Assembly: GCA_903834645.1 (NCBI GenBank)
Contig: CAILKA010000078.1
Coordinates: forward strand, 1-9,615
From: an uncultured beta proteobacterium
GTDB taxonomy: Bacteria; Pseudomonadota; Gammaproteobacteria; Burkholderiales; Burkholderiaceae_C
Direction of reading: 5' to 3'
Length of the DNA stretch: 9,615 bases
The notes under the pieces are model-generated. The model did not search any database and had not been told where the DNA came from. It saw only the letters and a list, made by a program, of their open reading frames with translations. Both the position numbers and the translations under genes were made by a program. Shown in pieces: positions 1 through 5,348 of this stretch (position 1 is its first letter; every line of letters begins with the position of its first letter).

Positions 1-211
1 CGATCACGGTCGTCACGCCCAGGGCGGCACCCAGGTGCTGCGCCACCATGCGCGCGTACACGTCGGTGCCGCTGCCCGGGCCGAAGGGCAGCACGATCCT
101 CAGCGGGCCGTCGAGCCGGTCGGACTGGGCCTGCGCGCTGGTGCCTGCGGCACACAGGGCCGCCAGCAGCAGTTGGCGCCGGCGCAGGAAAGCGGGTGCA
201 TCAAGGATCAA
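1..211 (-). CDS. Bug-family tripartite tricarboxylate transporter substrate-binding protein, N-terminal part
   Basis: Only the first 70 codons are in the window; the gene continues beyond position 1. Seen: a positively charged n-region with a twin-arginine-like RRRQLLL at residues 10-16, a hydrophobic stretch, then an AQAQ signal peptidase site near residues 27-29. The mature protein opens with PLRIVLPFGPGSGTD (36-50), the Bug-family hallmark resembling PIRIVVPFPPGGGTD, followed by an ARMVAQHLG helix. Family knowledge: Bug proteins are periplasmic binding proteins for carboxylates and other small organic acids, often serving TctAB-type transporters. The start is inferred to be TTG at 209-211: there is no in-frame ATG, and AGGAGA (plus-strand TCTCCT, 217-222) lies 5 nt upstream. 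The ligand cannot be predicted. It is divergent from the gene at 406. Confidence 0.85.
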   Translation of the reverse strand, partial: MILDAPAFLRRRQLLLAALCAAGTSAQAQSDRLDGPLRIVLPFGPGSGTDVYARMVAQHLGAALGVTTVI

Positions 212-405
212 GGATGTCTCCTGGGAAGTGAACTGATCCTGCGGGCCCTGCGGACCGGGGGCAATCGATGTTTCCACCACCGAAGGGGCGCGAGCCACAG
301 ACGCCGATCATCTGCGCCTGTTCTACGATCCACGCCACCCGACCCCCGCTTGGCGGCTCCACATGCCGCCTTGCCTGCCCCCTTCACACCCGGAGCGCCC
401 CAGCC
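212..405. other. Divergent intergenic region
   Basis: These 194 bp separate the outward-facing Bug gene (minus) and the ABM-like gene (plus), so they should hold both promoters. I could not identify a convincing -35/-10 pair. A GGCGGC/GCCGCC inverted repeat with a 7-nt loop lies around 352-370. Short open frames through it look like chance frames in GC-rich DNA. Confidence 0.4.
217..222 (-). promoter_or_regulatory. Shine-Dalgarno AGGAGA fixing a TTG start
   Basis: On the minus strand AGGAGA is followed by 5 nt and then TTG (211-209). The downstream frame reads directly into a signal peptide and the Bug motif. This is the main evidence that the truncated binding protein uses a TTG start. Confidence 0.65.
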
Positions 406-714
406 ATGATCCACGTCGTCGCCGTCATCACCGCCAAGCCCGGCCTGCGCGAGAAGATCCTCGAGGCGGTGCGGGCCAATGTGCCTGCCGTCCGCGCGGA
501 GGCGGGTTGCATCGAATACGGCCCCGCCGTCGATCTCGATCCGGCGCTGCCCATCCAGACCCCCTACGGCCCCGACACCTTCCTCGTGATCGAGAAGTGG
601 GAGAGCGTCCAAGCCCTGCAGGCGCATGCCGTGGCCCCTCACATGCAGGCCTATGCCGCCCAGGTCAAGGCGTACATCGCGGCCCGCGCCGTGCACGTGC
701 TGCAGCCGACCTGA
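406..714 (+). CDS. Antibiotic biosynthesis monooxygenase (ABM)-like quinol monooxygenase family protein
   Basis: A 102-aa protein, the normal size for a single-domain ABM (dimeric alpha/beta barrel) protein such as YgiN-like quinol monooxygenases. Seen: an opening beta strand MIHVVAVITAKPG, a helix with EKILEAVRANVPAVRAE (16-32), the family-typical EAGCIEYGP (32-40), a strand FLVIEKWES (59-67), and the helix LQAHAVAPHMQAY (71-83) with the conserved H-x5-H spacing. Family members are cytosolic homodimers; some oxidise quinols or polyketides without a cofactor, and many have no known substrate. The ATG at 406 is chosen because the domain begins right there; CGGAG lies about 10 nt upstream. In-frame upstream extension gives low-quality sequence. 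It is 41 bp from the S41 gene on the same strand and is probably the first gene of that operon. The substrate is unknown. Confidence 0.85.
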   Translation: MIHVVAVITAKPGLREKILEAVRANVPAVRAEAGCIEYGPAVDLDPALPIQTPYGPDTFLVIEKWESVQALQAHAVAPHMQAYAAQVKAYIAARAVHVLQPT

Positions 715-755
715 GCGCACAGGCGCGCCAGCCACCCCATCTGCACGCCGTGCCC

Positions 756-2129
756 ATGCGCCAAGCCACCGACCTGCCCCGCCTCCTGCGCGCGCTCAGC
801 GCCTGCACCGCACTGCTCCTGACAGGCTGCGCCGCGCTCGACCCCCACGCCGTCATCACGCGGCGCATGGGCTCGCAGCCAGACACCTCGCCCGCCGCCA
901 CCTCCCCCGCGGACAAGCTCGACGCTGCCACGCGCCTGGCGGCCTTCGACTACGTCTGGCGCACCGTCGACGAGCGCTACTACGACCCAAAAATGAACGG
1001 CGTGGACTGGAAGGCCGCGGGCGCGAAGTGGCGCCCGCTCGTGCTCGATGCGCCCGACGACGACGCCTTCTGGGACCGGCTGGACCGCATGGCCGGCGAG
1101 ATGCGCGACGTGCACACACGCGTCGTGAGCCCCAAGCGTGCGCGGCTCGTCGAGCGCTCGCAGGCCGTCAACCTGGGCTTTGCCTTCCGGCCGCTGGGCG
1201 AGGCGCTGGTGGTGACGAGCGTGAACACCGAGTCCGACGCGTGGTGGGCTGGCGTGCGCCCGGGCATGACGCTCTCTGCGGTCGAGGGCGAGCCCGCGCA
1301 GGCGGTCTTCGCGAGACTGCGCGCCCAGGCCCGAGACGGCTCCACCGAGCAGCAGAGGAACACGCTGGCGGCCACGCGGCTGCTCGCCGGCGAGCCCGAC
1401 TCCACGGCCAGCCTGGCCTTCCAGCGCGCAGACGGCTCGCTGCTGCAGGCCACGCTGCGGCGCACGCTCCTCACGAGCCCGCCGCGCGTCACGCACCGGC
1501 GGCTGCCAGGCGGCCCGGGCTACATCCGCCTGACGGCCTGGAACGCGGGCCTGCAGGGCCGGATGATCGAGGCGATCACGGCGCTGCAGGACGCACCTTC
1601 GCTCATCATCGACCTGCGCGGCAACGGGGGCGGCTCCGGCGGCATGGTGCACGCCGTCGCGCGGCAGTTCTTCGAAGGCGAAGTTCCGGCCGGCCGCGTC
1701 CTCACGCGCACGGGCAAGCCCATCACGCTGGCCTTCGAGCTCGTCGAGCTCGTCAAGCTCGAGCCGGTGCTCAAGGGAGCGGGGCTCTACAAGGGGCCGA
1801 TTGCCATCCTCATGGACCCCGGAAGCGCCAGCGCCAGCGAGAAGTTCGCCGGCCTCATGCAATCGCACAAGCGCGCCACGGTGGTGGGGCAGGTCTCGTG
1901 CGGCTGCCTGCTCGGCTTCATGGGCTACGCCTCGGTGCCCGGCGGTGGCAAGCTCGCCTACAGCGAGGTGGGCTACGTGCTGCCCGACGGCCGGCGCATC
2001 GAGGGCACGGGCGTCGTGCCGGACCTGCCGGTGCCGCCCACTGCAGAGGACCTGCGCCTGAACCGCGACCGCGCGCTGGAGGCGGCGGTGGCGCACCTGC
2101 TGCAGCACCCGCCCAAGACCCCACGATGA
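756..2129 (+). CDS. S41-family (C-terminal-processing/tricorn-like) peptidase, lipoprotein
   Basis: A 457-aa protein. Residues 1-25 form a lipoprotein signal peptide (RLLRALSACTALLLTGC) with lipobox L22-T-G-C25, so the protein is probably anchored to a membrane facing the periplasm. An N-terminal helical region carries RDVHTRVV (His120), like the D-x-HT segment of tricorn/IRBP-type members. A PDZ-like domain covers about 139-230 (NLGFAF, then AGVRPGM). The S41 core follows with DLRGNGGG (286-293) and GSASASE (356-362), where Ser359 aligns with the catalytic serine. Twenty-five residues on, where CtpA/Tsp-type enzymes have the catalytic lysine (FGKG), this protein has S-C-G-C with Cys384. It may use a Ser/His mechanism or be altered. 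The ATG at 756 is chosen; an in-frame GTG at 750 is possible. Its stop overlaps the start of the M55 gene. The substrate is unknown. Confidence 0.88.
   Translation: MRQATDLPRLLRALSACTALLLTGCAALDPHAVITRRMGSQPDTSPAATSPADKLDAATRLAAFDYVWRTVDERYYDPKMNGVDWKAAGAKWRPLVLDAPDDDAFWDRLDRMAGEMRDVHTRVVSPKRARLVERSQAVNLGFAFRPLGEALVVTSVNTESDAWWAGVRPGMTLSAVEGEPAQAVFARLRAQARDGSTEQQRNTLAATRLLAGEPDSTASLAFQRADGSLLQATLRRTLLTSPPRVTHRRLPGGPGYIRLTAWNAGLQGRMIEAITALQDAPSLIIDLRGNGGGSGGMVHAVARQFFEGEVPAGRVLTRTGKPITLAFELVELVKLEPVLKGAGLYKGPIAILMDPGSASASEKFAGLMQSHKRATVVGQVSCGCLLGFMGYASVPGGGKLAYSEVGYVLPDGRRIEGTGVVPDLPVPPTAEDLRLNRDRALEAAVAHLLQHPPKTPR
2126..2129 (+). promoter_or_regulatory. ATGA stop/start overlap (translational coupling site)
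   Basis: The TGA of the S41 gene (2127-2129) overlaps the ATG of the M55 gene (2126-2128). There is no clear Shine-Dalgarno just upstream (the preceding bases are C/A-rich), so M55 translation is probably re-initiated by ribosomes finishing the protease gene. Confidence 0.75.
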
Positions 2130-2944
2130 CCACCCCCACCCCCATGAAGATCTACCTCAGCGCCGACATCGAAGGCATCACCGGCATCACCGACTGGCCC
2201 GAGGCCGACCTCGCGCACGCCGACAACGCGCAGTTTCGCGAGCGCATGACGGCCGAAGTGGTGGCCGCCTGCGAAGGCGCGCTGGCCGCCGGGGCCACCG
2301 AGATCCTCGTGAAGGACGCGCACTGGACCGGCCGCAACCTGCTGGCCGAGCGGCTGCCGCGGCAGGCGAGCCTGTGGCGCGGCTGGAGCGGGCACCCCTA
2401 CAGCATGGTCCAGGGGCTGGACCGCAGCTTTGCCGCGGCGCTCTTCGTGGGCTGGCACGCCGGCGGCGCCAAGGGCGGCAACCCGCTGGCTCACACGCTG
2501 AGCTCCAGCGGGCTCGTGGGCATCCGCGTCAACGGCCAGTGGGTGTCGGAGTTCCAGCTCCACGCCTGGGCGGCGGCGCTGGAAGGCGTGCCCGTGGCCT
2601 TCGTCAGCGGCGACGAGGCGCTGTGCACCGAGGTGCAGGCAAGCGGCATCGGCGCCGTGACGGTGGACGTGATGCGCGGCCACGGCGCGGCGATGCAGTC
2701 GCGCCACCCGGCCGAGTCGCGCGAGCGCATCCGCGAGGGCGTGCAGCGCGCACTGTCGCCCGTGCAGGCGCGCCCCGCGGGCCTGGCCGATCACTTCGAC
2801 GTGCAGGTCGTGCGCAAGGACGCGCGCGATGCCTACCGCCGCGCCTTCTACCCCGGTGCGCGGCTGCTCGACCCGATCACGATCGGTTTCGAGACGCGCG
2901 AGTGGCTCGAGGTGATGCGACTGCTGCAGTTCGTGGGCGGCTGA
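2126..2944 (+). CDS. M55-family D-aminopeptidase (DppA-like)
   Basis: A 272-aa protein, full length for peptidase family M55, whose type member is Bacillus DppA, a zinc-dependent D-aminopeptidase forming a decamer. Seen residues align with the DppA active site in order: D14 and E16 in SADIEG, H66 in KDAHW, H111 in VGWHAGG, H123 in LAHTLS, and E142 in VSEFQLHA. The metal and catalytic set therefore looks complete. No signal peptide is visible, so it should be cytoplasmic. The start is ATG at 2126, within ATGA shared with the S41 stop; an internal ATG at 2144 is a possible alternative because homology begins at MKIYLSADIEG. Known M55 enzymes release N-terminal D-amino acids from short peptides. 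Coupling to an envelope protease suggests handling of D-residue-containing or cell-wall-derived peptides, which is inference. No dipeptide transporter gene is adjacent. Confidence 0.92.
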   Translation: MTTPTPMKIYLSADIEGITGITDWPEADLAHADNAQFRERMTAEVVAACEGALAAGATEILVKDAHWTGRNLLAERLPRQASLWRGWSGHPYSMVQGLDRSFAAALFVGWHAGGAKGGNPLAHTLSSSGLVGIRVNGQWVSEFQLHAWAAALEGVPVAFVSGDEALCTEVQASGIGAVTVDVMRGHGAAMQSRHPAESRERIREGVQRALSPVQARPAGLADHFDVQVVRKDARDAYRRAFYPGARLLDPITIGFETREWLEVMRLLQFVGG

Positions 2945-2972
2945 TCGGCGTCAATGTCGCGCACCCTCGATC

Positions 2973-2985
2973 GCGCACAGTGCGC
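2973..2985. repeat. Perfect 13-nt palindrome GCGCACAGTGCGC
   Basis: Two 6-nt arms (GCGCAC/GTGCGC) flank a central A, in the 85-bp gap between the M55 and DUF302 genes and 45 bp before the DUF302 start. It could be a small regulator site or part of a weak hairpin. In sequence this GC-rich it could also be chance. Confidence 0.35.
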
Positions 2986-3029
2986 TCCACCGATCCGGCG
3001 CGCCGCCCCACCCCACCCGAAGGTCTCCC

Positions 3030-3440
3030 ATGTATGGATTCACCACCACGCTCACTGGCGTGTCGTTCGACGAGGCCCTCTCGAAGGTCACGGCCGCGCT
3101 GAAGGCTGAAGGCTTCGGGATCCTGAGCGACATCGACGTCCAGCAGGCGATGCGCGAAAAGCTCGGCCAGGCCATGGCCCCGTACCGCATCCTCGGTGCC
3201 TGCAACCCCCCGCTCGCCTATCAGGCCGTGACGGCAGCGCCCGACATTGGACTGCTGCTGCCGTGCAACGTGATCGTTCGCGAAGAGGCGCCAGGCCGGG
3301 TCGTCGTCGGCTTCCTCGACCCGCAGGTCATGGTCAACCTGGTGGGCCGGCCGGAGATCCAGGCTGTGGCCGATGCCGCCGAGCAACGCCTGCGCCGTGC
3401 GTGTGAGACCTTGAGAGGCAGCGCAGCAAAGACGACGTGA
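3030..3440 (+). CDS. DUF302 domain-containing protein
   Basis: A 136-aa protein that is essentially one DUF302 domain. Seen: an N-terminal strand MYGFTTTLTG, a helix SFDEALSKVTAALKAEGFG (12-30), ILSDIDVQQAM (31-41), and the family signature YRILGACNPPLAYQA (52-66) followed by IGLLLPCNVIV (73-83). VVGFLDPQVM (92-101) and a C-terminal helix complete the fold. The two cysteines in GACNPP (Cys58) and LPCN (Cys79) are typical of the family. The biochemical function of DUF302 is not established; no signal peptide is seen, so it is probably cytoplasmic. The ATG at 3030 follows GAAGG with 6 nt spacing. It lies 85 bp downstream of the M55 gene on the same strand, so it may be transcribed with that operon or from its own promoter. 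A hairpin follows 33 bp after the stop. Confidence 0.9.
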   Translation: MYGFTTTLTGVSFDEALSKVTAALKAEGFGILSDIDVQQAMREKLGQAMAPYRILGACNPPLAYQAVTAAPDIGLLLPCNVIVREEAPGRVVVGFLDPQVMVNLVGRPEIQAVADAAEQRLRRACETLRGSAAKTT

Positions 3441-3452
3441 GCGCCCACACAC
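3392..3452. repeat. Copy A of a GTGCGTGTG / GCGCCCACACAC element
   Basis: Two 16-mers, GCGCCGTGCGTGTGAG (3392-3407) and GTGAGCGCCCACACAC (3437-3452), both recur exactly at 5295-5321, where they overlap. Here they are separated by 29 bp. The first lies inside the end of the DUF302 gene and the second spans its stop codon. GTGTG and CACAC can pair as an imperfect stem. Confidence 0.55.
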
Positions 3453-3473
3453 GAGCGCAAGCCTCAGCCGCAA

Positions 3474-3499
3474 AGGCTGGGCGTGATGCAGCCCAGCCT
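3474..3499 (+). terminator. Hairpin after the DUF302 gene
   Basis: A perfect 9-bp stem AGGCTGGGC/GCCCAGCCT with an 8-nt loop begins 33 bp after the DUF302 stop. It is stable and well placed to end the 406-3440 transcription unit. No T-run follows, so intrinsic termination is uncertain; it may act as an RNA 3'-end stabiliser or with Rho. Confidence 0.5.
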
Positions 3500-3504
3500 C
3501 GGCC

Positions 3505-3781
3505 GTGCAAGCTGGGCGGCAACTGGTGCAGTCGGGCCGCCGGCCCGTGGGCATCGTGCGCGTGGCCGTCTCCAAGGTCTATGCGACGCACATCGTGGCG
3601 CCCCTTGCCCGCGCAATGACTGGCCGAGCGGCCCGGCCTGGGCCGCACTTGCCGGCCGCTTCGGCCAGGCGCTGGAGGTGTGGCCGGGCGGGCACCCGGA
3701 GCTGGAGCAATCGGCGGCGATGCGTCTCGTGCAGGCGCGGCTGGCACAGGCGCCCCCGACGGGCGAACCCGACTTGCGCTG
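3505..3781 (+). pseudogene. Possible frameshifted gene remnant, unidentified
   Basis: The 451-bp stretch 3441-3891 has no intact gene, but two adjoining frames look coding. From about 3505 to 3620 one frame has GC-rich third positions and reads RRPVGIVRVAVSKVYATHIV. From about 3625 to the TGA at 3779-3781 a different plus frame reads GPAWAALAGRFGQALEVWPG and continues through a charged helix-like stretch to its stop. The switch between frames suggests an old frameshift or small deletion joining pieces of one decayed gene. I cannot assign a family; a LysR-like fragment was considered for the first part but does not hold up. The alternative is that both frames are chance openings in GC-rich DNA. 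From 3782 to 3891 I see only the presumed promoter region of the TMEM43-like gene. Confidence 0.3.
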
Positions 3782-3891
3782 AGCGTGCCGATCCTCAGGC
3801 TTCTCAAGAAAGCCTGGCCCCTGCCGATCCACCTTGTAAGGAGCCACCTAGACTGCGACGCCCCTCGTTACAGGTGCCAACAGGCGGCCAA

Positions 3892-5211
3892 ATGCAGCAA
3901 GCAACGGTGTCGGACGACTACAGCGATCACAGCAACTCAGACCGCACGGGCGGCATGGACGTGTCCATCGGCCCTCAACGTCGCAACCGGTTCGCGGCGC
4001 CGTTGGCCTGGCTCCTGCTCACCCCGCTGTCGCTGGCCTTGGGCGGCCTGCTGTGCGCCAGCGCTTTCGCGCTTCTCGCCTTCAACGAAGTCACCGGCGC
4101 CGTGCGCGCGGGCAGTCTGGCCCGCGGCGCACAGCTCGCCGTCACCGTGAGCGCCGATCAGGTGGACCCGGCCCGCGAGGGCGATCTGGTCCACGTCGCC
4201 GGCCTGGCCGTGGCCCACGGCGAGGTGGTCGATCCAGAGACCGGCTTCTCGGCGTCTGGCACCCAGCTGCTTCGCAACGCGGAAATGCTGCAGTGGGTGG
4301 AAAGGCGCATCATAGAAGTCGTGAGCGACAGCGCGGAGGGCGAGGAGGTGATCACGCGCTACAACTACGATCCTCAATGGGTGAAGTCCTGGCAGGACTC
4401 CGGCCGGTTCCAGGGCTCGCAGCCGCCGTCCAACCCACCCTCGATGCCCTACCTCAACGAGGGCTGGCTGGCCGAGCATGTCACGGTGGGCGCCTTTCGC
4501 CTGCGCCCCTGGCAGATCAAGCGCATCGGCAAGCCCGAGCCGCTCGACCTCTCGAGCTTCTCGCCTACGCGCCAGGTGGCCGGCGGCACCCTCGTACGCC
4601 ACGGCAACACCTACTACCTGGGCCGCAATCCGGCCCAGCCGCAAATCGGCGACATCCGGATCAGCTACTCGATCCTCAGACCCGGCCCGGTCACCATCCT
4701 GGCCGCGCAGTCGGGCACCAGCTTCACGACCTACAAGGTCTCCGTGCCGCTTCCCGCCGCGCGCAGCTTGGTGAACCTCCTGAGTCCGGGTTCGAGCGAG
4801 ATCGACGTGCTGCGCAACGGCACCGTGCCAATAGAGGCGATGCTGTCGGGCGAGCAGCGCCACCGCGTGCTGCAGACCTGGGCGCTGCGCGTCGTCGGAG
4901 CGCTCGTGATGGTCATCGGCTTGAAGTTCGTCCTCTGGGCCGGCTCTGGGCTGCTGAGCGTCATGCCCAAGGTGCGGCGTTTCTTCCCGCAGGGCAAGGG
5001 CTTCGTCTCGCTGCGCCTGGGGCTCGGCTTGTCGGTGATCACCTGTGTCTTCGCGTGGGTGGCGGCGCGGGGCCTGGCCGATGAGCGCCTGGCGCAACAC
5101 GGCGCCAGCGCAGCCGCGCTCATCCTCCTGGTCTGGGTGGCGTCGGAGCCGCTACGGAGCCGGTACGCGTCCGAGCGCGGGCGCGCCTGGCGTGGCCCTA
5201 ACCGGGGATGA
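3892..5211 (+). CDS. TMEM43-family (DUF1625) membrane protein
   Basis: A 439-aa protein with the TMEM43/LUMA layout: one N-terminal membrane helix (about 37-65), a large soluble domain (about 66-330) and three C-terminal helices (about 331-356, 372-393, 404-419). Family motifs seen include FNEVTGAVRAGSL (64-76), VSADQVDPAREGDLVHVAG (86-104), DPETGFSASGTQLLRNAEML (114-133, ending before QWVE), and PPSMPYLNEGW with VTVGAFRL (182-204). Family knowledge: human TMEM43 is a nuclear-envelope/ER protein linked to cardiomyopathy; bacterial homologues are uncharacterised. The start is uncertain: ATG 3892 gives a 36-residue polar N-terminus with an AGGCGG-like ribosome site, and ATG 3955 gives a shorter one. 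The in-frame opening extends further upstream, but that sequence reads as low-complexity Arg/Pro-rich noise. It appears to be a single-gene unit, convergent with the Hsp70 gene. Confidence 0.85.
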   Translation: MQQATVSDDYSDHSNSDRTGGMDVSIGPQRRNRFAAPLAWLLLTPLSLALGGLLCASAFALLAFNEVTGAVRAGSLARGAQLAVTVSADQVDPAREGDLVHVAGLAVAHGEVVDPETGFSASGTQLLRNAEMLQWVERRIIEVVSDSAEGEEVITRYNYDPQWVKSWQDSGRFQGSQPPSNPPSMPYLNEGWLAEHVTVGAFRLRPWQIKRIGKPEPLDLSSFSPTRQVAGGTLVRHGNTYYLGRNPAQPQIGDIRISYSILRPGPVTILAAQSGTSFTTYKVSVPLPAARSLVNLLSPGSSEIDVLRNGTVPIEAMLSGEQRHRVLQTWALRVVGALVMVIGLKFVLWAGSGLLSVMPKVRRFFPQGKGFVSLRLGLGLSVITCVFAWVAARGLADERLAQHGASAAALILLVWVASEPLRSRYASERGRAWRGPNRG

Positions 5212-5222
5212 TGGCGCCATCA
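5209..5222. repeat. 14-nt perfect palindrome over the TMEM43-like stop codon
   Basis: TGATGGCGCCATCA is fully self-complementary and includes the TGA stop at 5209-5211. It opens a hairpin-rich convergent intergenic region. It could be a protein-binding site or merely chance. Confidence 0.35.
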
Positions 5223-5242
5223 GCAATCGACGCTCTTGCCGT

Positions 5243-5265
5243 GGGCGTGTGCGGAGCACACTCCC
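5243..5265. terminator. Hairpin between convergent genes (first)
   Basis: GTGTGC (5247-5252), a GGA loop and GCACAC (5256-5261) form a perfect 6-bp stem. It extends through one mismatch to GGG/CCC (5243-5245 and 5263-5265). It lies 31 bp after the TMEM43-like stop, on the 3' side of both convergent genes, so a terminator role is reasonable, but no T-run is present. Confidence 0.45.
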
Positions 5266-5294
5266 GGCTTGCCTGTGCGAGCCAAGCAGCGCCA

Positions 5295-5330
5295 GCGCCG
5301 TGCGTGTGAGCGCCCACACACACACGCACG
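5295..5330. terminator. Copy B of the GTGCGTGTG / CACACAC element, a 10-bp hairpin
   Basis: CGTGCGTGTG (5299-5308) pairs perfectly with CACACGCACG (5321-5330) around a 12-nt loop. The hairpin lies 18 bp from the 3' end of the Hsp70 gene (minus) and about 87 bp from that of the TMEM43-like gene (plus). Its two halves match the separated 16-mers at 3392-3452. Placement suggests a bidirectional terminator or a dispersed REP-like palindrome; no T-run is seen. Confidence 0.5.
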
Positions 5331-5348
5331 CCGCAGCCGCCAGGGCCC

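Noticed and set aside
651..2108. Long minus-strand open frame (485 codons) opposite the S41 gene
   Set aside because: It is rich in Arg, His and Gly with no recognisable domain, while the plus frame has a lipobox, a PDZ-like domain and S41 motifs. It is a GC-bias shadow.
626..2125. Upstream extension of the M55 frame to 772 codons
   Set aside because: It is an Arg/Ala/Pro-rich shadow of the S41 gene; homology to M55 begins at 2144 and the ATGA start explains the N-terminus.
5305..5330. CA-rich run considered as a phase-variable microsatellite
   Set aside because: Only about five CA units are present, too few and interrupted, and they are better explained as one arm of the hairpin.
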